From positions 1 through 16,092 of the forward strand of contig DATHSN010000017.1 in the NCBI GenBank assembly GCA_035464115.1: a DNA stretch of 16,092 nt, read 5' to 3'. Of the stretch, positions 1 to 5,818 are shown piece by piece. The notes under the pieces are model-generated. The model saw nothing but the letters and a program-made list of their open reading frames with translations. It did not search any database and was not told the DNA's origin. The translations under genes were made by a program, and so were the position numbers. Numbering within the stretch: the stretch's first letter is position 1; every line of letters begins with the position of its first letter. The stretch comes from DATHSN01 sp035464115. Lineage in GTDB: Bacteria; Actinomycetota; Acidimicrobiia; Acidimicrobiales; SKKL01.

Positions 1-186
1 CGTGGTCTCGAGAACCCGTGCGGCGAGTCCGATGACGTCGCCGAGGAGCCCGCCGAGGATCCTGCGGTCGACGAGCCTGCTGACGAGCCTGCCGCCGAGG
101 AGACGGTCGAGGCGACGACGGCTGCCGCCACCGATGACGGCGAGCGGCGTGGCCCGCCGGCCGATCGCGGGCGCCGCGACCGCTGA
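1..186 (+). CDS. C-terminal end of an unidentified protein, acidic tail
   Basis: Reading from base 1, the frame stays open for 61 codons to TGA at 184-186, and the 5' part lies outside the window. The visible peptide is rich in Glu, Asp, Ala and Pro in a loose repeat (EEPAED, DEPADEP, AAEETVE), then ends in a basic tail (ERRGPPADRGRRDR). Nearly all codons end in G or C, which supports this frame over the overlapping one read from base 2. Acidic tails of this type occur at the ends of many actinobacterial ribosomal, RNA-binding and secretion proteins, so no function can be assigned. A perfect hairpin 20 bp downstream suggests this is the last gene of its transcript. Confidence 0.6.
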   Translation, partial: RGLENPCGESDDVAEEPAEDPAVDEPADEPAAEETVEATTAAATDDGERRGPPADRGRRDR

Positions 187-205
187 GTCGAGGAGGGACC
201 GCGAC

Positions 206-239
206 GGGGGCGGGGCCGGTGCGAGCCGGCCCCGCCCCC
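206..239. terminator. Perfect 14-bp GC-only hairpin between convergent genes
   Basis: The arms 206-219 (gggggcggggccgg) and 226-239 (ccggccccgccccc) are exact reverse complements around a 6-nt loop (tgcgag). It lies between the stop of the rightward gene (186) and the stop of the leftward dehydrogenase (257), so it can serve both strands. There is no T tract on either side, as is common for intrinsic terminators in high-GC actinobacteria. The terminator role is inferred from position and stem strength. Confidence 0.7.
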
Positions 240-256
240 TCGGCGCGTCCCGGTGA

Positions 257-1003
257 TCAGGCCCAGCCGCCGGCGTAGGCCACGAACTGGCCGGTGGTGA
301 AGCCGCTGGTGCCGTCGACGAACGGCAGGCAGAAGGCGGCGAACTCCTCGACGGTGCCGAGGCGACCGAGCGGCACCTGGGCCTCGAGCTTGGCCCGGAC
401 CTCGGGGTCGGTGGCGCCCGAGGCCCGCAGGAACTCGGGGAAGTCCATGAAGTTGGTGCCGACGGCGTTCACCTGGACGCCGTTGCGGGCCACCTCGCCG
501 GCCACGTTGCGCACGAGCATGTTCGCCCCGGCGCGCGCCGCCGAGTAGAGCGGGGCCCCGGGGGTGGGCCGGGCGCCGGCGGCGCTGGTGATGACCAGCA
601 CCTGGCCCTCACCCCGCTCGACCATCGGGGGGACCACCGCCCGCAGGAAGTGGTACGGCGCCTCGAGGCAGCCCGCCACCACGGCGGCCAGGTCGTCGGG
701 GGTGGAGCGCAGGAAGCGCCCGGTGACCACCCGGCCGGAGAACGCGGCGGCGGCGTCGATGCGCCCGAAGCGGTCGAGGGCGGCGGCCACGAGCCGCTCG
801 GCCGACGACGGGTCGGCCAGGTCGCGCACGCCGGCGACCGCCTCGACGTCGACCCCGGTGGCGGCGAGCTCGTCGACCAGGCCGTCAGCGGGGTCGCCGA
901 GGACGAGATCGTGGCCCCGGGCGGCGAGGGCTCGGGCCAACGGGGGCCCGACGTAGAATCCGGCGTCGCCGATCAGCGCGACGCGTCGGGTCGGTGTGGA
1001 CAT
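257..1003 (-). CDS. Divergent short-chain dehydrogenase/reductase (SDR) family protein
   Basis: This is a 248-residue Rossmann-fold protein of classical SDR length. The ATG at 1003 is chosen over one 14 codons upstream because GGGGAG sits 7 nt before it and the Rossmann strand (RRVALIG) then starts at the N-terminus. The fold is visible in the nucleotide-binding segment (residues 8-19), the strand before Ser140 (VLVITS), Tyr153 and the C-terminal segment (GTSGFTTGQFVAYAGG). Key motifs are degenerate: TGxxxGxG reads GDAGFYVG, the NNAG region reads AAFSGR, and YxxxK reads Y153-S-A-A-R157. Classical SDRs need the Lys, so the enzyme may have altered activity or act as a non-catalytic partner. It is divergent from the SRPBCC-sulfatase operon. 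Substrate unknown. Confidence 0.85.
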   Translation of the reverse strand: MSTPTRRVALIGDAGFYVGPPLARALAARGHDLVLGDPADGLVDELAATGVDVEAVAGVRDLADPSSAERLVAAALDRFGRIDAAAAFSGRVVTGRFLRSTPDDLAAVVAGCLEAPYHFLRAVVPPMVERGEGQVLVITSAAGARPTPGAPLYSAARAGANMLVRNVAGEVARNGVQVNAVGTNFMDFPEFLRASGATDPEVRAKLEAQVPLGRLGTVEEFAAFCLPFVDGTSGFTTGQFVAYAGGWA

Positions 1004-1050
1004 GGTCGTCTCCCCGGATCGGGTCGCGGTGCGGTCGCCCGGCACGCGAC

Positions 1051-1076
1051 GTCTATTGTCAGTTACTCTGCCACAA
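1051..1076. promoter_or_regulatory. AT-rich island in the divergent intergenic region, candidate operator/promoter
   Basis: Within 116 bases between the divergent starts at 1003 and 1120, this segment is clearly richer in A+T than its surroundings. It contains an imperfect inverted repeat, TTGTCAG (1056-1062) facing CTGCCACAA (1068-1076), of the size bound by TetR-type dimers. TATTGT (or ACAATA on the other strand) could form part of a -10 box. No regulator gene is adjacent, so a shared operator is inference. Confidence 0.35.
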
Positions 1077-1119
1077 GCGGGCGCGGCCGGCGCTCGACGA
1101 CCAGACGGGGACCCACGCC

Positions 1120-1542
1120 ATGACCCTCGGCTCGATCCGACACGAGGTCCGCATCCGGCGGCCTGCCGCCGACGTCTGGGCGCTGGCGGGCGACGCCACC
1201 CGCTTGCACCACTGGTTCCCCGGCGTGGTCGACTGCACGGTCGACGGCACCACGCGGGTGATCACCCTCGGGTCCGGGATGGCGATGCCCGAGGAGATCC
1301 TCGTGGTCGACCCGGTGCAGCGCCGGTTCCAGTACCGGATCACCACGCCGCTGTTCGCCTTCCACCGCGGCACCATCGACGTGATCGACCTGGGCGACGA
1401 CACCTGCCTCGTCGTCTACTCCACCGAGGCCGACCCCCGCACCATGGCGCTCACCATCGCCGGCGGCACCGCCGGCGCCCTCGACGAGCTGCGTCGCCAG
1501 ATGGAGCTCGACACCGACACCGACGCGAACGGAGCGACCTGA
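1120..1542 (+). CDS. SRPBCC (START/Bet v1-like) family protein
   Basis: This 140-residue protein has the pattern of polyketide-cyclase/START-like proteins. It opens with an N-terminal strand (SIRHEVRIRRPAADVWALAGD) and the helix HHWFPGVVDC. Alternating strands follow (TTRVITLG, EEILVVD, RRFQYRI, GTIDVIDLGDDTCLVVYS), ending in a long helix (TAGALDELRRQMEL). Such proteins form a deep hydrophobic cavity that binds or transforms small lipophilic molecules. The ATG at 1120 follows GGGG by about 9 nt; the longer upstream reading lacks family-like sequence. The stop overlaps the sulfatase start by one base (TGATG), which predicts translational coupling. A role in binding the same ligand as the neighbouring enzymes is inference. 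Confidence 0.85.
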   Translation: MTLGSIRHEVRIRRPAADVWALAGDATRLHHWFPGVVDCTVDGTTRVITLGSGMAMPEEILVVDPVQRRFQYRITTPLFAFHRGTIDVIDLGDDTCLVVYSTEADPRTMALTIAGGTAGALDELRRQMELDTDTDANGAT

Positions 1543-3077
1543 TGGGCCGCAAGATCCTCTTCGTCACCACCGACCAGCAGCGGTACGACACCCTCGGGTG
1601 CAACGGCGGCACGGTGGCCCGCACGCCCGTGGTCGACGCCCTGGCCGCCGCCGGCCACCGCTACGAGCGGGCCGTGCCGCAGTCGGTGGTGTGCATGCCG
1701 TCGCGCTCCACGATGATCACCGGCCAGCACCCGAGCACCCACGGCGTGTGGATGAACGGCGTGGCCCTCCCCACCGACGCCCCGTCGGTGGCGGCGCTGC
1801 TCCACGAGGCCGGCTACCGCACCGCCCTCATCGGCAAGCCGCACTTCGAGCCGTTCCTCGACCCGTTCCAGCGCTTCATCGAGAACCGCTTCGCCCGCGA
1901 CGGCATGGACGGACCCCACCGGGGCTTCGAGGTGTTCGAGGCGGCCACCCACGGCGCCGCCGGTCCGCTGCACTACGCCCGGTGGCTCGCCGCCGAGCAC
2001 CCCGAGGCGGTGGGGATGTTCTACCCCGTGCTCGACGGCGCCCTCGAGGTCAACGCCCTGGGCGGCGGGGCCACCGGCGCCCCCCAGGTCCACGACAACG
2101 CCATCGCGCGCGAGTGGTACCACACCGACTGGGTGGCCGACCGCACCATCGCCTGGCTCGACTCGCTGGCCGACGACGACGACTGGTTCGGCTGGATGAG
2201 CTTCCCCGACCCCCACCACCCGTGGGACCCGCCGGCGTCGGAGCTCGGCCGCATCGACTGGCGCGACGTGCCGCTGCCCGCCGGCTACCCCACCGACGCC
2301 GCCGAGCGCGAGCGGATCCTCGACGCCAAGCCCCGCCACTGGCGCGCCTGGTACGACGGCACGCTCGTGTCGAACTACGAGGCCCCCGCCAACTGGGTCC
2401 CGGCCACCCTCACCGCCGACCAGGTGCGCGAGGTCAACGCCCGCAACGCCATCGAGTGCGAGCTCATCGACGAGGCGCTCGGCCGGGTGCTCGCCGCCAT
2501 CGAGGCGCGGGGCTGGTCCGACGACGTCGACATCGTGTTCACCACCGACCACGGCGAGCTCCAGGGCGACTTCGGCCTGCTGTTCAAGGGGCCGTACCAC
2601 GTCGACGGGCTCATGCGGCTGCCCCTCGTGTGGCGACCGGCGCCGAGCGCCGGGGTGGCGCCGTCGGTGGTGTCGCGCCCGGTCGGCATCGTCGACCTGG
2701 CCCCCACGTTCTGCGCCATCGCCGGCCTGCCCGTCCCCGAGTGGATGGAGGGGCGGCCGCTCCCGGTCGACGACGCCGACGCCGACGCCCGCGGGTTCGA
2801 GCGGGTCCTCACCGAGTGGGACAGCGAGCTGTTCGGCGTCGACGTGCACCTGCGCACCATCACCCGCGACGGCTGGGTGTGCACCACCTACCAACCCGGG
2901 CACAGCCACGACGGCACCGAGGGCGAGCTCTACGACCTCACCGCCGACCCGCTCCAGCAGGTGAACCGCTGGGACGACCCCGCGGTGGCGTCGCTGCGGG
3001 CCGACCTGCTCGCCGACCTGTGGGACCACCAGCCCCCGATGCGCTCACCCAAGCCGCGCGTCGAGGCACCGGTGTGA
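1542..3077 (+). CDS. Formylglycine-dependent sulfatase / phosphonate monoester hydrolase family enzyme
   Basis: This 511-residue protein is a complete alkaline-phosphatase-superfamily sulfatase. The CxPSR motif is Cys51-Met-Pro-Ser-Arg55, whose cysteine is oxidised to formylglycine by a maturase encoded elsewhere. Metal ligands are visible as Asp11-Gln12 (VTTDQQRYDTLGC) and Asp336-His337 (TTDHGELQGD). Other active-site segments are GKPHFEP (98-104), FPDPHHPW (221-228) and Lys349. The DQQR form of the first motif is typical of the choline-sulfatase/phosphonate-monoester-hydrolase branch rather than eukaryotic arylsulfatases. There is no signal peptide, so the enzyme is cytoplasmic. Its start overlaps the SRPBCC stop and its stop overlaps the next start. 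Substrate (sulfate ester versus phosphonate or phosphodiester) cannot be fixed from sequence. Confidence 0.93.
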   Translation: MGRKILFVTTDQQRYDTLGCNGGTVARTPVVDALAAAGHRYERAVPQSVVCMPSRSTMITGQHPSTHGVWMNGVALPTDAPSVAALLHEAGYRTALIGKPHFEPFLDPFQRFIENRFARDGMDGPHRGFEVFEAATHGAAGPLHYARWLAAEHPEAVGMFYPVLDGALEVNALGGGATGAPQVHDNAIAREWYHTDWVADRTIAWLDSLADDDDWFGWMSFPDPHHPWDPPASELGRIDWRDVPLPAGYPTDAAERERILDAKPRHWRAWYDGTLVSNYEAPANWVPATLTADQVREVNARNAIECELIDEALGRVLAAIEARGWSDDVDIVFTTDHGELQGDFGLLFKGPYHVDGLMRLPLVWRPAPSAGVAPSVVSRPVGIVDLAPTFCAIAGLPVPEWMEGRPLPVDDADADARGFERVLTEWDSELFGVDVHLRTITRDGWVCTTYQPGHSHDGTEGELYDLTADPLQQVNRWDDPAVASLRADLLADLWDHQPPMRSPKPRVEAPV

Positions 3078-4351
3078 GCGCTGCGTCGTCGGGCCATCCG
3101 GGGCTGTGGTCGAGCCGGTGGCCGGCCGAGGACGGGGGACCGGCGCGCCGCCAGGCCCCGGGGTCGGGCGCGGGCCTCGGGTTGCTCCCCGGCGAGCGGC
3201 TCGTCGCCACGTCGCGCCTGGCCATGGCGTCCACGATGGTGGTGCTGCGCGACCCCGGTGAGGTCTTCCTCTTGTGCCACACGGCGGGCGACGACGCGGT
3301 GTCGTGGGTCGAGCGCATCGACCCGCACACCCTCGAGCCGCTGGCCCGCTCGGTCGACCTGCCCGGCGGCAAGACCTGGCCCGGCGGGCTCGCCGCCCAC
3401 GCCAACGGGTCGCTGCACGTGGTGTTCGGGCGCCACGCCCACCGCCTCACCCCCGAGCTCGAGGTGGTCGCCAGCCGGGAGCTCCCGGTCGACCGGCCCT
3501 ACAACAGCTTCGTCGTGCTCCCCGACGGGCACCTGGTCACCAAGGACTTCGCCGGCGCCCGCCCCGGCGCCGAGCCCGACGCCGACCCCGCGCCGTCGGA
3601 GCTGGTCGTCCTCGACCCCGACGAGCTGGGCATCGTCGCCCGGCTGGCGCTGCCCGAGCCCTCCATCGCCCGGCTCAGCGCCGACGGCGACGACGTCTAC
3701 GTGGTGGGCGACACCAGCCTGCTGCGGGTGCGCTGGGACGGGGCGGCTCTCACCCTCGACGACGGGTTCGTCGCCCCCTATCGCACGCTGCCCGGCCAGA
3801 CCTACGGGTGGGACGCGGTCATCGACGCGGGCGCGGCGTGGTTCCTCGACGACGGCGCCGGCAGCGACCGCTACGCCGGCTCGTTCCGGGGCGTCGGTGT
3901 GTCGGAGTCGCCGCTGCACCTCGTGCGGGTCGACCTCGCCACGGCCGACGTCACGCTCACCGAGGTGTGCGGCCTGCCGGGCGGCCTCATCGCCAACCCG
4001 CCCGCGGTCGACCCCGAGCGGCGCATCGCCGTCGGCTACGACAGCAGCAACGGGGTCGTCACCGCGTTCTCGTTCGACGACGAGGGCGTGCTCTCCCCCC
4101 GGTGGCGGCTCGAGATGGACCACGCCGCCCACCCACTGCGGTTCCCCGACACCGGCGAGCTGGTGCTGTGCGACCACGACGCCGAGCGGGGCACCGACCA
4201 GATCGTGGTGGTCGACATCGTCACCGGCGAGGAGCTGGCCCGGGTCGACTCCGGCAGCCCGGTGCAATCGGTGCTGTTCGGTGCCCCCGGCTTCGAGCGC
4301 GACCTCTACATGTGCACGTTCACCACCGTCACCCGGGTCCACGTCGGCTGA
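3074..4351 (+). CDS. Beta-propeller-like conserved protein of unknown function
   Basis: The frame gives 425 residues from a GTG at 3074 that overlaps the sulfatase stop (GTGA). After an Ala/Gly/Pro-rich first 40 residues it consists of repeated four-stranded blocks with Asp/Gly turns, such as HANGSLHVVFGRHAHRL, VVLPDGHLVTKDF, LSADGDDVYVVGDTSLLRV and DTGELVLCDHD. This pattern fits a six- or seven-bladed propeller resembling SMP-30/NHL-type lactonase or sensor folds. No signal peptide or lipobox is seen, so it is probably cytoplasmic like its partners. Overlapping translation with the sulfatase predicts stoichiometric co-expression. Either a lactonase-type hydrolysis step or a binding role is possible; I do not recognise a specific family. 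Confidence 0.8.
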   Translation: MSAASSGHPGLWSSRWPAEDGGPARRQAPGSGAGLGLLPGERLVATSRLAMASTMVVLRDPGEVFLLCHTAGDDAVSWVERIDPHTLEPLARSVDLPGGKTWPGGLAAHANGSLHVVFGRHAHRLTPELEVVASRELPVDRPYNSFVVLPDGHLVTKDFAGARPGAEPDADPAPSELVVLDPDELGIVARLALPEPSIARLSADGDDVYVVGDTSLLRVRWDGAALTLDDGFVAPYRTLPGQTYGWDAVIDAGAAWFLDDGAGSDRYAGSFRGVGVSESPLHLVRVDLATADVTLTEVCGLPGGLIANPPAVDPERRIAVGYDSSNGVVTAFSFDDEGVLSPRWRLEMDHAAHPLRFPDTGELVLCDHDAERGTDQIVVVDIVTGEELARVDSGSPVQSVLFGAPGFERDLYMCTFTTVTRVHVG

Positions 4352-4369
4352 CGGCGGCCGTTCGTCCCC

Positions 4370-5605
4370 TCAGCGGCTGGGGTCGCCCAGGTAGGGGCCG
4401 GTGGCGTCGAAGCCGACCCGGGCCACCGCCAACGGGCGGGGGGTGCTGCGGGGGCCGTCCTGGGCCCAGGGCGAGTAGGCGAGCCACAACGAGCCGTCGG
4501 TGTCCTCGAACAGCGACGCCTCGCCGGGGCCGCGCCCCTGGGCGTTCGACCCGAGCCACGGCCCGGCGCCGAGGCGCTCGCAGGGACCGGCGATCGTGAG
4601 GCACTCGGCCACGCCGATGCCGTAGCTCGGCTGGTTGAACCAGCCACCCGAGTAGAAGAGCCAGAGGCGGCCGTCGGGGCCGCGCACCAGATCGGGGGCC
4701 TCGACGATGTGGCCCTCCCAGCCGTAGGCCGCCTCGAACAGGACGGTGGGCGCGTCGAGCAGGCGGGTGCCGTCGTCGGACAGGCGCTGGACGTAGATGG
4801 CGGTGAGGTCGCGGCGGCGCAGGTCGGAGTTGTCGTCGGACTTCCAGAGCAGCCACCGCGAGCCGTCGTCGTCGATGAACGTGCGGGGGTCGATCGACCC
4901 GCCCCGGTCGACCTGGCACACGATGGGCTCGTCGAACGCCCGGTAGGGGCCGGTGAGGGTGTCGGCGACGGCGTGGCCGATGCACTTGATGCCCTCGCGG
5001 CCACCGGAGTCGAGGGTGCGGGCGGTGAAGTAGAGCACCCAGCCGCCGTCGACCTCCATGACGTCGGGTGCCCACGTGGCGCCCTCGCCCGCCCAGGGGG
5101 GCAGGTCGGGGAGCGCGTCGCCGGGGTGGTGCCAGGTGACCAGGTCGCGCGACGCCCGCCACGGGACGTTCAGCAGGTCGCCGAAGAAGTCGTTCTGGGT
5201 GGCGAAGAGGATGTAGTGGTCGGTGGCGTCGTCCCAGAGGACCATCGGGTTCGGCATGTCCTCGTCGGGGGCGACGGGCAGCCAACCCGGCGCGGCGATG
5301 TCGGCCCGGGGCGGGGTCAGGGCCGCGGGGTCGGGCTCGGAGGGTCGGGGTGCCGGGGCGGTGGTGGCCGGATCGCTGGCGGCAGGGTCGGCCGTGGTGG
5401 GGTCGGCCGTGGTGGGGTCGGCGGCCGCGCCGGGGCTCGCAGGGGGCGCAGGCACCTCGACGGGCACCAGGGCCGCCTGCGGGGTGGCGTCGGTGCCGGC
5501 GCACGCGCCGGCGAGCAGCACGACGAGGGCCGTGCCGAGGCCGACGCCGAGCCGTCGTCGGGCCGCCGTTCGCCATGGGTGCATCGCCGCCGCCGTGGTG
5601 CTCAT
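4370..5605 (-). CDS. Secreted GH43-like (five-bladed propeller) lipoprotein
   Basis: The 411-residue product starts with a basic segment (WRTAARRRL), a hydrophobic core and the lipobox LAGAC (lipid-modified Cys35). A Pro/Ala/Thr/Asp linker with TADPT repeats (about 45-100) precedes the enzyme domain. That domain resembles glycoside hydrolase family 43: WAPDVMEVDGGWVLYFTA supplies the pKa-modulating Asp181 and GHIVEAPDL supplies the general acid Glu302. The first GH43 motif, normally with a catalytic Asp before Pro, reads MPNPMVLWDD, with Asn119 at that place. It would act on arabinan-, xylan- or related glycans at the cell surface. The ATG at 5605 is preferred because GAGGG precedes it by 6 nt, inside the tRNA acceptor stem; an ATG at 5584 has no such signal. 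Confidence 0.82.
   Translation of the reverse strand: MSTTAAAMHPWRTAARRRLGVGLGTALVVLLAGACAGTDATPQAALVPVEVPAPPASPGAAADPTTADPTTADPAASDPATTAPAPRPSEPDPAALTPPRADIAAPGWLPVAPDEDMPNPMVLWDDATDHYILFATQNDFFGDLLNVPWRASRDLVTWHHPGDALPDLPPWAGEGATWAPDVMEVDGGWVLYFTARTLDSGGREGIKCIGHAVADTLTGPYRAFDEPIVCQVDRGGSIDPRTFIDDDGSRWLLWKSDDNSDLRRRDLTAIYVQRLSDDGTRLLDAPTVLFEAAYGWEGHIVEAPDLVRGPDGRLWLFYSGGWFNQPSYGIGVAECLTIAGPCERLGAGPWLGSNAQGRGPGEASLFEDTDGSLWLAYSPWAQDGPRSTPRPLAVARVGFDATGPYLGDPSR
5385..5422. repeat. 15-bp tandem repeat coding the lipoprotein linker
   Basis: The unit gggtcggccgtggtg occurs at 5385-5399 and 5400-5414, with a partial third copy at 5415-5422. On the minus strand it encodes the repeated TADPT units of the linker after the lipobox. 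A multiple-of-three unit allows copy-number change without loss of frame. Confidence 0.8.
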
Positions 5606-5609
5606 TCGG

Positions 5610-5682
5610 CGCCCTCGGCAGGATTCGAACCTGCGACGCACGGTTTAGGAAACCGACGCTCTATCCCCTGAGCTACGAGGGC
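5610..5682 (-). tRNA. tRNA-Arg (anticodon CCU)
   Basis: Read on the minus strand, the 73 nt fold as a full cloverleaf. The acceptor stem is GCCCTCG with CGAGGGC, the D stem GCTC/GAGC, and the anticodon stem TCGGT/ACCGT (one T-T mismatch at its base). The anticodon loop TTCCTAA gives anticodon CCT, and the T arm is GCAGG-TTCGAAT-CCTGC. The discriminator is G. CCA is not encoded (CCG follows), so it is added after transcription. It reads AGG codons, rare in this GC-rich genome. Confidence 0.97.
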
Positions 5683-5684
5683 GG

Positions 5685-5750
5685 GGGATGGCCAGGTGCC
5701 ATCCCGGTGAAAACTACCGGCCGGGAGGGCGCCGGCGTCGGGGCCGGCGC
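5685..5750. repeat. Three stacked inverted repeats between tRNA-Arg and the effector gene
   Basis: The divergent spacer between the tRNA (5' end at 5682) and the effector gene holds three perfect inverted repeats in a row. They are gggatggc/gccatccc (5685-5692 with 5698-5705), ccggt/accgg around an A-rich loop (5704-5708 with 5716-5720), and gcgccggc/gccggcgc (5729-5736 with 5743-5750). The middle one, with its gaaaact spacer, is the only AT-rich patch here and could be an operator or promoter part. No clear -35/-10 pair is visible on either strand. Function is not known. Confidence 0.5.
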
Positions 5751-5770
5751 GCGGTGGAGCCCGGGGTGGC

Positions 5771-5818
5771 ATGATGCGGGGCGTGACCACGCCGACCAGC
5801 GATCACCGCGCAGCGTGA
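5771..5818 (+). other. Possible 15-codon leader ORF overlapping the effector start
   Basis: ATG-ATG at 5771 opens a short frame reading MMRGVTTPTSDHRAA that stops at 5816-5818. The stop overlaps the effector GTG at 5815 as GTGA. If translated, it would couple effector translation to leader translation. No strong ribosome binding site precedes it, so it may be fortuitous, or the mark of a frameshift at the true N-terminus. Confidence 0.3.

Noticed and set aside
1416..3029. 537-codon open frame antisense to the sulfatase
   Set aside because: It is rich in Gly, Val, His and Arg with no recognisable domain, as expected for the antisense of a GC-rich gene whose sulfatase motifs are intact.
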